The notes: generated by a model from the sequence alone, not told the origin. Positions 8,691 through 17,769 are shown, counted from the first letter of the stretch. The stretch is 64,000 nucleotides of DNA from an uncultured Lachnospiraceae bacterium (GCA_947652735.1 CANTEG010000013.1:1-64000), one strand, 5' to 3'. Made by a program: numbers and translations.

Positions 8691-9434
8691 ATGGGTAAAA
8701 AAGGTGTTGAAGAAATGATAGATCAGATAGAGATATTTATAGACAACTGTAAATATCAGCCTCTATCACAGAACAAAATAGTCGTTCACAAGGATGAGCT
8801 TGAGTCAATGATTAACGAACTTAAGCTTAAGCTTCCTATTGAAATTGAAAGATGTAAAAAGATAATGCGTAACAAGGAAGCCATACTTGCAGATGCAAGA
8901 ACACGTTCAGATGCCATTATTACTGAATCAGTGAATGAAGCAAACCGTCTTGTGGATCAGCATCAGATTACAGAGCTTGCAAATATAAGGGCAAATGAAA
9001 TTCTTGAGATGGCAAGAAATCAGGCACAACAGATTGTTGACCAGGCTGCGGAGGAAGCAGACGAGGTGAGACTTGGTGCTATGTATTATACAAAAGACAA
9101 GCTTACTGAGATGAAGGACATATTTAAGAAAATACATGACATGGAAAAGGAAAATTACAGAACCCTTATAGAATCCCTTGAAAATGATACTTATGTTATA
9201 GAGACAAATCTTAGTGAGATGGAAACTAACATTAATCTGATGGCAGCTAATGCGTCAAAATCATCAAGTGCTTCTGACGGAGACCTTGACAGTGCGTTTG
9301 CCGAGGAAACCCAAGAGGGAGATATACAGCCACAGGCAGTCGGCTCAGATGACGGTTTCGAGGATGACATTGATGTTTACGGTGAGGAAGCATCTGATGA
9401 TGAATTTCTTGATGACGACTTTTTAGATGAGTAG
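8691..9434 (+). CDS. coiled-coil protein of the coaD neighbourhood, function unknown
   Basis: 247 residues, soluble. Residues about 10-180 are almost entirely helical and charged with heptad character (runs such as RSDAIITESVNEANRLVDQH), resembling ATP-synthase b-subunit or DivIVA-like coiled coils; the last 60 residues are extremely acidic (DDEFLDDDFLDE). Such proteins recur after coaD in Lachnospiraceae, often annotated only as ATPase-like. The gene starts 13 bases after coaD with TAGGAGG in front. Its last 12 bases overlap the 3' end of the convergent gene. No enzymatic motif is visible. Confidence 0.8.
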   Translation: MGKKGVEEMIDQIEIFIDNCKYQPLSQNKIVVHKDELESMINELKLKLPIEIERCKKIMRNKEAILADARTRSDAIITESVNEANRLVDQHQITELANIRANEILEMARNQAQQIVDQAAEEADEVRLGAMYYTKDKLTEMKDIFKKIHDMEKENYRTLIESLENDTYVIETNLSEMETNINLMAANASKSSSASDGDLDSAFAEETQEGDIQPQAVGSDDGFEDDIDVYGEEASDDEFLDDDFLDE

Positions 9435-10292
9435 CATGGTTAACATGAAGCTCATAGCCGCACATATTATTTTGATAATTGTATAGCGAATGATAGACAG
9501 CTCTGAGTTGGAGATGACTTTATTTGTCTGGAGTAGTGCAGATATTCCGCCAAATGAAGTAAATCCTACAATAAGAGCTGTTTTTATTTTTATGTCAAGA
9601 GGTGAGCTTAAGTAAAAAAGCTCAGTGCCCCGTGTTATTTCCGTTATACCTGCAATAAAAAGATTGTAGCTTTCCGGCAGCGGAGATACATTGTTAATAA
9701 ATTCAATTAAAATGGAGCATATCATAATATAAACACCGACACATGTTATAGTGTTTATCGAATTTACTATAATGTCATCGGAGTGTGTTGAGTGGATTTG
9801 TATGGTTTGCTGAGGAAGTATATTTATATCTTTCTGTTTCTTAAAATTCGCCCAAGCGAGAACTATAAGGCTGACTAATATGTAAGGAATATAAATAAGT
9901 GCCATGATTGTGGGGAAGCTGATTTTGCCACCCAAAATATAGGTTGTAATATATCCGGATATAAACATTGGTGAGGAATTGTTGCATAGTGGCAGCAGGA
10001 TGCTTCCGGTCTGTTTTGAATAAATCCCGTTTTGCATATAATCAGATGCAACTTTGGCACCTACGGGGTAACCGCAAAGAATGCCAAGAAAGATTGTGGA
10101 AATAATAGCTGAATTTGAATTTTTGACCTGCTTTCGCGAAATTGAATTTACAACCAAGGCTGAAATTAGCATAAACGGAAGAAGAATCGGAACAACGTTT
10201 TTATACCACAGCATAAGGCCGTGGGTTGCACCTGATATAACCGTTTGGCTGTCCATAACAAAAATAATAAGGGTAATCACGCAAAAAACCAT
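9423..10292 (-). CDS. YlbJ-like membrane protein with nucleoside-recognition domain
   Basis: 289 residues with about seven or eight hydrophobic helices and the Gate/nucleoside-recognition pattern GYPVGAKVASDYMQNG and LLPLCNNSSPMFISGYI, as in sporulation integral membrane protein YlbJ. B. subtilis YlbJ is about 400 residues, so this one is short. The reading frame has an in-frame stop a few codons upstream, and there is no clear ribosome site. Synteny (coaD, this gene, tmcAL) matches ylbI-ylbJ-ylbM of Bacillus. It lies 135 bases downstream of tmcAL on the same strand and may be co-transcribed with it. A sporulation role is inferred from family and position. Confidence 0.8.
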   Translation of the reverse strand: MVFCVITLIIFVMDSQTVISGATHGLMLWYKNVVPILLPFMLISALVVNSISRKQVKNSNSAIISTIFLGILCGYPVGAKVASDYMQNGIYSKQTGSILLPLCNNSSPMFISGYITTYILGGKISFPTIMALIYIPYILVSLIVLAWANFKKQKDINILPQQTIQIHSTHSDDIIVNSINTITCVGVYIMICSILIEFINNVSPLPESYNLFIAGITEITRGTELFYLSSPLDIKIKTALIVGFTSFGGISALLQTNKVISNSELSIIRYTIIKIICAAMSFMLTMLLI

Positions 10293-10427
10293 ACACAGAT
10301 AAGATACACATTATTTATATATTGTATTTGCAGAACGCTTAAAATATGCAGGTATCACGGCAATGGCTGTTATGCAATACTTGTAGATGGCTGATTGCTT
10401 TTTGTGGTCATATAAGCGTAGAGTATG

Positions 10428-11702
10428 TTACTCTGTCACCACAGGACCAGTCAGGTAATCATTTTGTTTTTTTTCTCCATATCGGTTAAATATCAGTGCG
10501 TTATAAAAGTCGGTTGCCATAGTGTCCAACTGCCACATACGGCTTGCTATAGCTTGTTTTTCTTGGGAAAGCTCCTTTGTTTTGCTATTGAAGTCAGCTT
10601 TTTTTGTAATGATTGGAATCTGGCTTTCCTTTGAACTATATTTTATGATTTTGGATGATTGGCGTTTCAGTGCAAGCAGATTGGCATAAAATGCAACACC
10701 ATTTTCAAAAAAAGCATTACGGTCATGGGCTGTGTAGTTAAAAAGCAGATGGGTAAGAACTCTGCTGATTCGTGACGCGGTTATGTTTTTGGTTTTCAGC
10801 GTATCAATGACTTCAGCGTAAGTTCCATATGGGGATAGCTTCTTTAATCTGTTGAAAAGCTCGGCAGACATATCACAGATGTCCTCAGAATAATCAGATA
10901 AAATAAACCTTTGCTGAAGCCACGGGACGATATCTGATACATGCTGCGGGGAATCCTTATGATAGTGCTGTTTCAGAATTTCAAGCGTACATTTGGAAAC
11001 CAAATTTTCTATTTGGAAAAAATCAAAGGCATCAGTGTCGATTATATGTCTTATGGCTGTCGCTGATGCAATGTGCTTTCCAGTGGATGCAGGCATAATA
11101 TGTCCGCATGTGTCGAGTGAGTGATAGTCTACATCACGTTTTACTGCAACAGGCTTTATATTAGAGCCAGTTTTTATTAGCGCACAAATATATTCAATTG
11201 CCAAAATGTTGTTTGGCGATGTTAAAACAGTATCAAGTTCTGTGTTGTTTGTGAAGCTGCAGATTGCTTTTTGCCTCGCAAGAGGGTATGGGTCGCCCTT
11301 TGACAGTCTGTCTTTTAGTATTTCTTTGTACGGCGTAGGCTCGGAGCATATGACGGCAGCTATGCTGGAAAGTAAATCAATATCATCTGTCTCTGCCCCA
11401 AAGCAAAGGAAATCGATATTACTTATTTGGTTCAGCATACAAACGGCACCATAAGCAAAGTCTCCCGCACTTCCCGTTGCATAAGGAAACGGAAGCTCAA
11501 AAACAGCATCAATTCCGTTTTCACAGGCAATCTGTGCTCTTGTATATTTGTCCCACATGGCGGTCTGTCCCCGTTGAAGAAAATTGCCTCCCATAACCGA
11601 AATTGCATAATCGGCACAGGTAAGCTTTTTTGCCATTTCAAGCTGATAGGCATGACCATTGTGAAAAGGATTGTATTCTGCAATTATAGCGACAGTTTTC
11701 AT
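10428..11702 (-). CDS. tmcAL: tRNA(Met) cytidine acetate ligase
   Basis: 424 residues, typical for TmcAL (YlbM), which uses acetate and ATP to make N4-acetylcytidine at position 34 of elongator tRNA-Met. The N-terminal nucleotidyltransferase fold is clear: AIIAEYNPFHNGH (residues 5-17, with the HxGH motif) and SVMGGNFLQRGQTAMWDKYTR-type segment beginning near residue 35. The start has AGAGGAG upstream on the - strand. It stands in the rsmD-coaD-ylbJ-ylbM order known from Bacillus but reversed in orientation. Confidence 0.95.
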   Translation of the reverse strand: MKTVAIIAEYNPFHNGHAYQLEMAKKLTCADYAISVMGGNFLQRGQTAMWDKYTRAQIACENGIDAVFELPFPYATGSAGDFAYGAVCMLNQISNIDFLCFGAETDDIDLLSSIAAVICSEPTPYKEILKDRLSKGDPYPLARQKAICSFTNNTELDTVLTSPNNILAIEYICALIKTGSNIKPVAVKRDVDYHSLDTCGHIMPASTGKHIASATAIRHIIDTDAFDFFQIENLVSKCTLEILKQHYHKDSPQHVSDIVPWLQQRFILSDYSEDICDMSAELFNRLKKLSPYGTYAEVIDTLKTKNITASRISRVLTHLLFNYTAHDRNAFFENGVAFYANLLALKRQSSKIIKYSSKESQIPIITKKADFNSKTKELSQEKQAIASRMWQLDTMATDFYNALIFNRYGEKKQNDYLTGPVVTE

Positions 11703-11890
11703 AGCCAGACTCCTCTAAAATGAATATTTGTCCGTTATGCATTAAATTAAAATAAGCTTCAAATATGCTAGCATATGCATGTTTGAAATGCAACCCGTTT
11801 TTAAATGCGTTGTTTCTGTATGTGAATTTTTCAAAGAATAAGTATATTTTACAAATAGGGTGTATGACTCATTTCTTATTCAGGAAGGAA

Positions 11891-11937
11891 TTGACAGTGG
11901 AGTATATATATGCTATAAAGGTAATATAAATATTACC
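11891..11937 (+). promoter_or_regulatory. promoter and palindromic operator of the blaI-like operon
   Basis: Consensus TTGACA (11891-11896), 17-base spacer, extended -10 TGCTATAAA (TATAAA at 11914-11919). Directly after it, GGTAATAT-AA-ATATTACC (11920-11937) is a perfect 8-bp inverted repeat over the presumed start of transcription. The position is ideal for repression by the BlaI-like protein encoded just downstream. Confidence 0.75.
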
Positions 11938-11959
11938 AGTAAGAAAGGAGTGGTGTTGT

Positions 11960-12328
11960 ATGGCTAACATATCAGATGCAGAGTGGATACTGCTTGACCT
12001 GCTATGGACAAAGGGCCCCCTTACGATTATGCAGATGGTCAAGTCGCTTGAGGAGTCAAAGCATTGGAGCAAGCATGCGGTTATTTCTTTTTTAAATAAG
12101 ATGGAAACCAAGGGCTTGGTGACATCCCATACAGAGGGCAGGGCAAAGGTGTATGTTCCGTTAATTGACCAGACAGATACTGTCGTCAGGGAATCTGTCA
12201 GCTTCATCGACAAGGTTTTTCATGGACGGATGGGGGTTATGGTTTCAAATTTGGTAGAGCAGGACAAAATCAGTGATGAAGAAATTGATGAACTGATGGA
12301 TATATTATCCCGAAAAAAGGAGCACTAA
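11960..12328 (+). CDS. BlaI/MecI family transcriptional repressor
   Basis: 122 residues with the winged-helix region ISDAEWILLDLLWTKGPLTI at the N terminus and the dimerisation helices in the C-terminal third, as in BlaI and MecI. The family represses its own operon and is inactivated by cleavage when the partner M56 protease is triggered. AAGGAG lies upstream of the ATG. The partner protease begins 5 bases after the stop codon. No beta-lactamase is nearby, so the regulated function may be cell-wall stress rather than antibiotic resistance. Confidence 0.93.
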   Translation: MANISDAEWILLDLLWTKGPLTIMQMVKSLEESKHWSKHAVISFLNKMETKGLVTSHTEGRAKVYVPLIDQTDTVVRESVSFIDKVFHGRMGVMVSNLVEQDKISDEEIDELMDILSRKKEH

Positions 12329-12333
12329 GTAGT

Positions 12334-13338
12334 TTGGACATTGTTATAAGCTGGTTTACATATGGAGATTTGCTGAGGCGGACATGGGATGCCACGGTTT
12401 TATTTACAATGATACTCATCTTAAGAAAAATGTTGGGAGAAAGATTTCTTCCGTCATACCGACGCGCACTGTGGGGAATTTGTATGCTATGTATTATAAT
12501 TCCGTTTCGTATTCCTGTTTTCCACAGCTTGTATGAATATATTGGAATTTCGGATGTATATACCAATATTGAGCATTGGGTAACAAAAATGAGCACCGAA
12601 AGCTTTGGAACATGGCACCTTGCAGAGATAAAAGGGAGTAATTTTGTTTTTTTGCAAAAAATCAGGTGGTCATGCTTTAACTTTCTAAATCAGGTGATTG
12701 ACAGATATACATTGCGGTATGTTTTAACATTTATATGGTTTGCAGGTGTGATGATTGTTTTCATGGTGTTTATTGTAAGAAATATATTTTATTACAGACA
12801 CTTAAAAAAGCATAGTTATCTCTATGGTATTCGTGATAACTTACCGGTTTACATAACTGATGATATGGGTGGGTCCTGCCTTTTTGGGATTGTAAATCCT
12901 GAAATCTATGTGGGAAGCAGGGCACTTGATAATGAGAACTGGCGCAGCCTGATTGTATTGCACGAATTAAAGCATTATCAGGCAAAGGATAATCTGTACA
13001 GGTTGTTCATCAACCTATGTGCGGGAGTTCTGTGGTTTCATCCCCTTGTATGGTATTGTGTGAAAGTGTTAGAGCATGACTGTGAGCTGGCATGCGATGA
13101 CAGAATACTGGTTCATATGGACAATAGCGCACAGATGGAGTATGGGCACTGTCTGATTGCAATGGCAGGACAGGGAAAAAGAAAAACAACGGCTGTATCT
13201 TATCTGAACAATACGACATTTAAAAAACGGATACAGCATATTGCAGATTATAAAATACCTACAAATCGGGATTTATTTTTTAATAATATGATTGCAGCAG
13301 TAAGCGGATTATTATTTTTATTTTGTATTATGAGCTAA
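12334..13338 (+). CDS. BlaR1/MecR1-like M56 membrane metalloprotease without sensor domain
   Basis: 334 residues, starting at a TTG (12334) with AAGGAG upstream. Hydrophobic helices near residues 20-35, 45-60, 125-150 and at the very C terminus frame the M56 protease domain. The zinc motif HELKH is at 210-214, with a third ligand candidate Glu251 in HDCELACDD. BlaR1 continues with a penicillin-binding sensor of about 250 residues; here the protein ends right after the last membrane helix. It therefore either senses something else or relies on another protein. It forms an operon with the BlaI-like repressor. Confidence 0.9.
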   Translation: MDIVISWFTYGDLLRRTWDATVLFTMILILRKMLGERFLPSYRRALWGICMLCIIIPFRIPVFHSLYEYIGISDVYTNIEHWVTKMSTESFGTWHLAEIKGSNFVFLQKIRWSCFNFLNQVIDRYTLRYVLTFIWFAGVMIVFMVFIVRNIFYYRHLKKHSYLYGIRDNLPVYITDDMGGSCLFGIVNPEIYVGSRALDNENWRSLIVLHELKHYQAKDNLYRLFINLCAGVLWFHPLVWYCVKVLEHDCELACDDRILVHMDNSAQMEYGHCLIAMAGQGKRKTTAVSYLNNTTFKKRIQHIADYKIPTNRDLFFNNMIAAVSGLLFLFCIMS

Positions 13339-13373
13339 ATCGAAAGATTAAAATGAGCATGCAGCGTTAGCCT

Positions 13374-13452
13374 ATTTGCTGAAAGCAAATTTGGAATTTA
13401 TAGGAAACTGCGTTTCCTATAGGTACGTTCCTAAAGGAACCTGCTAAGTAAT
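13374..13452. repeat. intergenic multi-hairpin repeat, copy 1
   Basis: Three consecutive short hairpins: ATTTGCT-GAA-AGCAAAT (13374-13390), TATAGGAAAC-TGC-GTTTCCTATA (13399-13421) and GTTCC-TAAA-GGAAC (13427-13440), then CTGCTAAGTAATGAGC. The second half closely matches the copy at 48973-49027. Confidence 0.7.
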
Positions 13453-13484
13453 GAGCTGATGTTCAAATTATGCAGGGAGGTTTT

Positions 13485-14045
13485 ATGAAATATTTTATTG
13501 AAATGTGGGAAAGAGCCTTTGATTTTAAGGGCAGAACCAATCAAAAAGAGTTTTGGGCGGCATACAGGTTAAGCCTGTTGAGTTATATTGTCTTTATTGG
13601 CATTGCACTGGTTGTCATGGAAAGTGATAATGAAGTGGCAGGAGGTGTAATGGGACTTATAGCAATGTCTTTTGTGCTTACCCTTGTTGTTCCCATGCTG
13701 TCAATGCAGTTACGAAGATTTCACGACGTGGGACGTTCTTTGGCACCTCTGATTTTTTGTATTATATTTACGCCTTTGGCAATTGGTTTTATAATTAAGC
13801 TTCTGATTTTAAAGAAGGACAGTGCAGGCGACAATCAGTGGGGCATACAAAATCAAAACAGCTCTTTTGCAAATCAGCAGACAAATAATGTGTATATGGC
13901 ACAGCAGGGATACTTTGTCGACCGCCAGATAACGGCAGACCAGCTTCCCCAAAAGAAAAAATGGGCAAAAAACATATTGATTTTGTTTTTGGTATCTTTT
14001 GCACTTGTTTTTATAACAATGGCAATCTTAATTGCGTTGTTTTAA
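13485..14045 (+). CDS. DUF805 family membrane protein
   Basis: 186 residues. It opens with the DUF805 pattern: a short amphipathic N terminus with FKGRTNQKEFW (about 13-23), then hydrophobic helices near 28-45, 55-80 and 90-110, the conserved RRFHDVGRS (about 77-85) between helices, and a further C-terminal helix (about 160-182) that is an addition to the basic domain. Function of the family is not established. The ATG at 13485 is chosen because GGGAGG at 13475-13480 fits it and not the ATG at 13470. Confidence 0.88.
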   Translation: MKYFIEMWERAFDFKGRTNQKEFWAAYRLSLLSYIVFIGIALVVMESDNEVAGGVMGLIAMSFVLTLVVPMLSMQLRRFHDVGRSLAPLIFCIIFTPLAIGFIIKLLILKKDSAGDNQWGIQNQNSSFANQQTNNVYMAQQGYFVDRQITADQLPQKKKWAKNILILFLVSFALVFITMAILIALF

Positions 14046-14108
14046 GAATGTTATATATTTTCCAAAGATGATATTAGAGATGATGTTCAAAAGGAGAGGA
14101 GAACAAAT

Positions 14109-14345
14109 ATGATTTTTTATGGTATGAGAACTTTTGTAAAACAGCTTGGGTATATGTATCAGACAGCTTTATGTGGAAGCTGTCAGGCGCAGGTGAGACA
14201 GGCGGTTATAAGGGAATGGTCATGGTTTACATTATTTTTTATTCCGCTTATTCCGCTTTGGAAAAGTTATTTTGTTGTGTGTCCAAATTGCGGGAAAAAA
14301 ACCAAAATTAAGAAACGCGATGCCAAGAGCATGATTATGCAATGA
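14109..14345 (+). CDS. small zinc-ribbon membrane-associated protein
   Basis: 78 residues. Two cysteine pairs, CGSC near residue 20 and CPNC near 60, would bind one zinc ion; between them lies a hydrophobic segment WSWFTLFFIPLIPLW. Such zinc-ribbon small proteins are widespread in Firmicutes, of unknown role. Strong AGGAGAGGAG upstream. It follows the DUF805 gene by 63 bases, which suggests co-transcription. Confidence 0.75.
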   Translation: MIFYGMRTFVKQLGYMYQTALCGSCQAQVRQAVIREWSWFTLFFIPLIPLWKSYFVVCPNCGKKTKIKKRDAKSMIMQ

Positions 14346-14375
14346 TGATATATGAATTAAATATAATTCAGTTTA

Positions 14376-14403
14376 CAAATTGTACACCAAATTATACAAT
14401 TTG
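14376..14403. repeat. inverted repeat upstream of recA
   Basis: CAAATTGTA (14376-14384) and TACAATTTG (14395-14403), 10 bases apart. There is no T run after it, so it could be a weak terminator of the preceding genes or a protein-binding site. Confidence 0.35.
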
Positions 14404-14464
14404 CAGCTTTACATCATGCGGCTTCTCGGGGTAAAATAAACAGGCATACTTAATCTCTATAAAT

Positions 14465-14537
14465 CGAACATAAATTCGATAAAACTATTGACAAATTATG
14501 TTTGGTATATTATATTATAAAAAACAAACATATGTTT
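14465..14537 (+). promoter_or_regulatory. recA promoter with two LexA-like boxes
   Basis: TTGACA at 14488-14493 and TATATT at 14511-14516 with a 17-base spacer. CGAACATAAATTCG (14465-14478) resembles the Gram-positive SOS box CGAACN4GTTCG with one off-consensus base. A second palindrome AAACATATGTTT (14526-14537) sits just after the start site. SOS regulation by LexA is inferred. Confidence 0.7.
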
Positions 14538-14555
14538 CGTATCAGGAGGTATTTT

Positions 14556-15602
14556 ATGGCTAACGAGGAGAAGCTCAAAGCATTAGATGCGGCTTTGGCA
14601 CAGATAGAAAAGCAGTTTGGTAAAGGTTCCGTTATGAAGCTTGGTGACAAGTCGGCAAACATGAACATAGAGGTAGTACCTACAGGCTCATTGAGCCTTG
14701 ATTTGGCACTTGGACTTGGTGGTATGCCAAGAGGACGTGTTGTGGAGATATACGGACCTGAGTCAAGTGGTAAGACGACAGTTGCACTGCATGTAGTTGC
14801 AGAGGTACAGAAGATGGGTGGTATTGCAGGATTTATAGATGCAGAGCATGCACTAGACCCTGTTTACGCATCACATATAGGCGTAGATATTGACAATCTG
14901 TACATATCCCAGCCAGATAACGGTGAACAGGCACTCGAGATTACTGAAACTATGGTTCGTTCGGGAGCGGTAGATGTTATTATCGTGGACTCGGTTGCAG
15001 CACTTGTACCGCGTGCAGAGATAGATGGCGAGATGGGTGATTCCCATGTGGGTTTGCAGGCAAGACTGATGTCGCAGGCATTGAGGAAGCTTACTGGTAT
15101 TATAAGCAAGTCAAACTGTGTTGTTATATTTATCAACCAGCTTCGGGAAAAGGTTGGCGTTATGTTTGGAAATCCTGAGACTACAACAGGAGGACGTGCA
15201 CTTAAGTTTTATTCGTCAGTCCGCCTTGACGTAAGACGTATTGAGACACTCAAGGTTGGCGGAGAGGTAGTCGGTAACAGGACAAGGGTAAAAGTAGTTA
15301 AGAATAAGGTCGCACCTCCGTTCAAGGAAGCGGAATTTGATATTATGTTCGGCAAGGGTATATCAAGAGAGGGAGATATACTTGATTTGGCTGTACAATG
15401 TGGCATTGTTGTCAAAGCAGGCGCGTGGTATTCTTACAACGGAGACAAGATTGGTCAGGGAAGGGAAAACACGAAGATATATATTTCTGAGCATCCTGAA
15501 TTTATGGCTGAGCTTGACAAACTTGTGAGAGATAAGTGCGGTTTTGGTGATGGAGAAACTGTATCAGGAGAAAATGCTTCAGAGGAAGCTGTGAAAGAAT
15601 AG
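14556..15602 (+). CDS. recA: recombinase RecA
   Basis: 348 residues, the normal length. RecA forms filaments on single-stranded DNA, drives strand exchange and triggers LexA self-cleavage. Walker [10 protein letters not shown] is at residues 67-75; the Walker B strand [10 protein letters not shown] and loop segments [21 protein letters not shown]-type and [17 protein letters not shown] are intact. The acidic C terminus ([10 protein letters not shown]) is typical. The ATG at 14556 with CAGGAGG is preferred to the upstream frame extension, which overlaps the promoter. recX follows after 5 bases. Confidence 0.99.
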   Translation: MANEEKLKALDAALAQIEKQFGKGSVMKLGDKSANMNIEVVPTGSLSLDLALGLGGMPRGRVVEIYGPESSGKTTVALHVVAEVQKMGGIAGFIDAEHALDPVYASHIGVDIDNLYISQPDNGEQALEITETMVRSGAVDVIIVDSVAALVPRAEIDGEMGDSHVGLQARLMSQALRKLTGIISKSNCVVIFINQLREKVGVMFGNPETTTGGRALKFYSSVRLDVRRIETLKVGGEVVGNRTRVKVVKNKVAPPFKEAEFDIMFGKGISREGDILDLAVQCGIVVKAGAWYSYNGDKIGQGRENTKIYISEHPEFMAELDKLVRDKCGFGDGETVSGENASEEAVKE

Positions 15603-15607
15603 AATAT

Positions 15608-16078
15608 ATGGAAAAGCAGTGTAGGACATACAGTGCTTTTGATACGGCAGCTTATTATCTCTCGTTCAGAGACCGGACAAAGAAAGAGTTAACGGATAAG
15701 CTTACAGATAAGGGTTATAGTTTGGCTGATATTGAGGATGCCATCAGCAAATTGGAGTTGTATGGCTACATCAATGATGAGAACTATGCCCTTTCTTATA
15801 TCAAAGGCAATATGAAAAGAAAAGGTTCAAAGTTAATAGCGATGGAGCTTGCAAGAAAAGGGATAGACAAGGAAATTTTTTATCAGCAGGCAGAGCTTTC
15901 TGGCATTGATGAATTTGGCGCAATAGAAGCTGTTCTTAGAAAACGGTACAGTGATATAGCAAACGATACAACGAGACGGAAAGCATATGCTTATTTTATG
16001 AGAAAAGGTTACAAAAGTGATGATATTAATCGTGCAATTTCAAATTTTTTAAAACAGGAAGATAATTTGGAAATTTAA
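15608..16078 (+). CDS. recX: RecA regulatory protein RecX
   Basis: 156 residues. RecX binds the RecA filament groove and limits its activity. The three-helix repeats are recognisable: AAYYLSFRDRTKKELTDKL (about 11-29), followed by the pattern LELYGYINDENYALSYI and a second and third related repeat ending RKAYAYFMRKGYKSDDI. It begins 5 bases after recA, so both share the SOS-type promoter. Confidence 0.93.
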   Translation: MEKQCRTYSAFDTAAYYLSFRDRTKKELTDKLTDKGYSLADIEDAISKLELYGYINDENYALSYIKGNMKRKGSKLIAMELARKGIDKEIFYQQAELSGIDEFGAIEAVLRKRYSDIANDTTRRKAYAYFMRKGYKSDDINRAISNFLKQEDNLEI

Positions 16079-16127
16079 GAAAAATATGGAAAATAAGTAA
16101 TATTGCATAATAAAATATATAAATTCC

Positions 16128-16179
16128 TTGACACATATATAAAAAAAGTATAATATTTAACTGTTGTACAGTTGTACAG
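16128..16179 (+). promoter_or_regulatory. rny promoter with TTGTACAG tandem repeat
   Basis: TTGACA (16128-16133) and TATAAT (16149-16154) are only 15 bases apart. Just downstream, in the early transcribed region, TTGTACAG occurs twice in tandem (within 16161-16179), with partly palindromic CTGT/ACAG arms, resembling an operator for an unknown regulator. Confidence 0.55.
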
Positions 16180-16209
16180 CAATAATTAAATAAGGAGGTG
16201 CTCCTGAGT

Positions 16210-17763
16210 ATGCCGTCAGTCGCAATAATTATAGGCTTTGCTATAATATTAATATTAGCTGTCGTCATAACTTGGTTTGCTGCTATTGCTTATCGTAAGA
16301 ACATTGCGGAAGCAAAGGTTGGTAAGGCTGAGGACAAGGCTAGAGAGATTATAGATGAAGCACTGAAGAGTGCAGAAGCTAAGAAACGCGAGACACTTCT
16401 AGAAGCTAAGGAAGAAGCCCTTAAGACGAAAAATGACATGGACAAGGAAGTCAAGGATCGTCGGAATGAGCTTCAGCGTATGGAAAAGAGGGTTCTTTCC
16501 AGAGAAGAAAACCTCGACCGTAAAACCGAGGCTGTTGAAAAGAGAGAGAATGCTCTCAGCAAGCGAGAGACAGAGCTTGTCGCTCTTAGAAGTGAGATTT
16601 CAGATTTGGAAGCAAAAAGAACTCAGGAACTAGAAAGAATTTCTGGATTAACCTCTGAACAAGCAAAGGAATACTTATTAAAGACTGTTGAAGACGAAGT
16701 AAAACACGAAACCGCAGTCATGATCAAAGAGTTAGAAACACGAGCAAAAGAAGAAGCAGACAAGAAGGCAAGGGATTATGTTGTTACGGCGATTCAAAAA
16801 TGTGCCGCCGATCATGTATCAGAGACAACGATATCTTTAGTACAATTGCCAAATGACGAAATGAAAGGAAGAATCATAGGTAGAGAGGGAAGAAATATCA
16901 GAACCCTTGAAACTATGACGGGAGTTGACTTAATTATAGACGATACACCTGAGGCTGTTATTCTTTCAAGCTTTGATCCGGTCAGGAGAGAAGTGGCAAG
17001 AATTGCCTTGGAAAAGCTTATAATTGATGGAAGAATTCATCCTGCAAGAATTGAGGAGATGGTTGAAAAGGCTCAGAAAGAAGTCGAAACCATGATGCGG
17101 GAAGAGGGTGAAGCAACAACTCTTGAGGTGGGAGTACATGGAATTCACCCTGAACTGGTTCGTTTGTTAGGTAAGATGAAGTTTAGGACAAGTTATGGTC
17201 AGAACGCTTTGAAGCACTCGATTGAAGTTGCTCAGCTTTCCGGTTTGCTTGCCGGTGAGCTTGGGCTCGATGTGCGTCTTGCTAAGCGTGCAGGCTTGTT
17301 GCACGATATTGGTAAATCTATTGATCATGAAATGGAGGGTTCTCATGTTACGATAGGTGTTGACTTATGTAGAAAGTATAAAGAATCAGCTACGGTTATT
17401 AATGCTGTTGAGTCACACCACGGTGATGTTGAACCACAAAGTTTAATTGCTTGCATCGTTCAGGCGGCAGATACTATATCAGCAGCCAGACCGGGTGCAA
17501 GACGGGAAACGTTGGAAACATATGCTACACGTCTTAAATCCCTTGAGGATATTGCAAATGGATTTAAGGGCGTTGATAAGACTTTTGCTATTCAGGCAGG
17601 TAGAGAAATTCGTGTTATGGTAGTTCCAGAGCAGGTGAGTGATGCCGATATGGTACTTTTGGCAAGGGATATCTCAAAGAAAATTGAGGATGAACTTGAG
17701 TATCCAGGTCAGATTAAGGTTAATCTCATTAGAGAATCACGAGTTACTGATTTTGCAAAGTAA
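16210..17763 (+). CDS. rny: ribonuclease Y
   Basis: 517 residues. RNase Y is the membrane-tethered endoribonuclease that starts mRNA decay in Firmicutes. N-terminal helix about 3-25, long charged coiled coil to about 195, KH domain with [13 protein letters not shown] (about 220-232), then the HD domain with HDIGK (near residue 362) supplying the metal-binding His-Asp. The ATG at 16210 has AAGGAGG 11 bases upstream; an in-frame GTG overlapping that site is rejected. It follows recA-recX but has its own promoter. Confidence 0.98.
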   Translation: MPSVAIIIGFAIILILAVVITWFAAIAYRKNIAEAKVGKAEDKAREIIDEALKSAEAKKRETLLEAKEEALKTKNDMDKEVKDRRNELQRMEKRVLSREENLDRKTEAVEKRENALSKRETELVALRSEISDLEAKRTQELERISGLTSEQAKEYLLKTVEDEVKHETAVMIKELETRAKEEADKKARDYVVTAIQKCAADHVSETTISLVQLPNDEMKGRIIGREGRNIRTLETMTGVDLIIDDTPEAVILSSFDPVRREVARIALEKLIIDGRIHPARIEEMVEKAQKEVETMMREEGEATTLEVGVHGIHPELVRLLGKMKFRTSYGQNALKHSIEVAQLSGLLAGELGLDVRLAKRAGLLHDIGKSIDHEMEGSHVTIGVDLCRKYKESATVINAVESHHGDVEPQSLIACIVQAADTISAARPGARRETLETYATRLKSLEDIANGFKGVDKTFAIQAGREIRVMVVPEQVSDADMVLLARDISKKIEDELEYPGQIKVNLIRESRVTDFAK

Positions 17764-17769
17764 TTACAG

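Noticed and set aside
11960-13338. Beta-lactam resistance locus
   Set aside because: The regulator and protease fit, but there is no beta-lactamase or PBP2a gene nearby and the protease lacks the penicillin sensor.
16198-16209. GTG at 16198 as start of rny
   Set aside because: It overlaps the Shine-Dalgarno sequence; the ATG at 16210 is correctly placed and gives the normal RNase Y N terminus.
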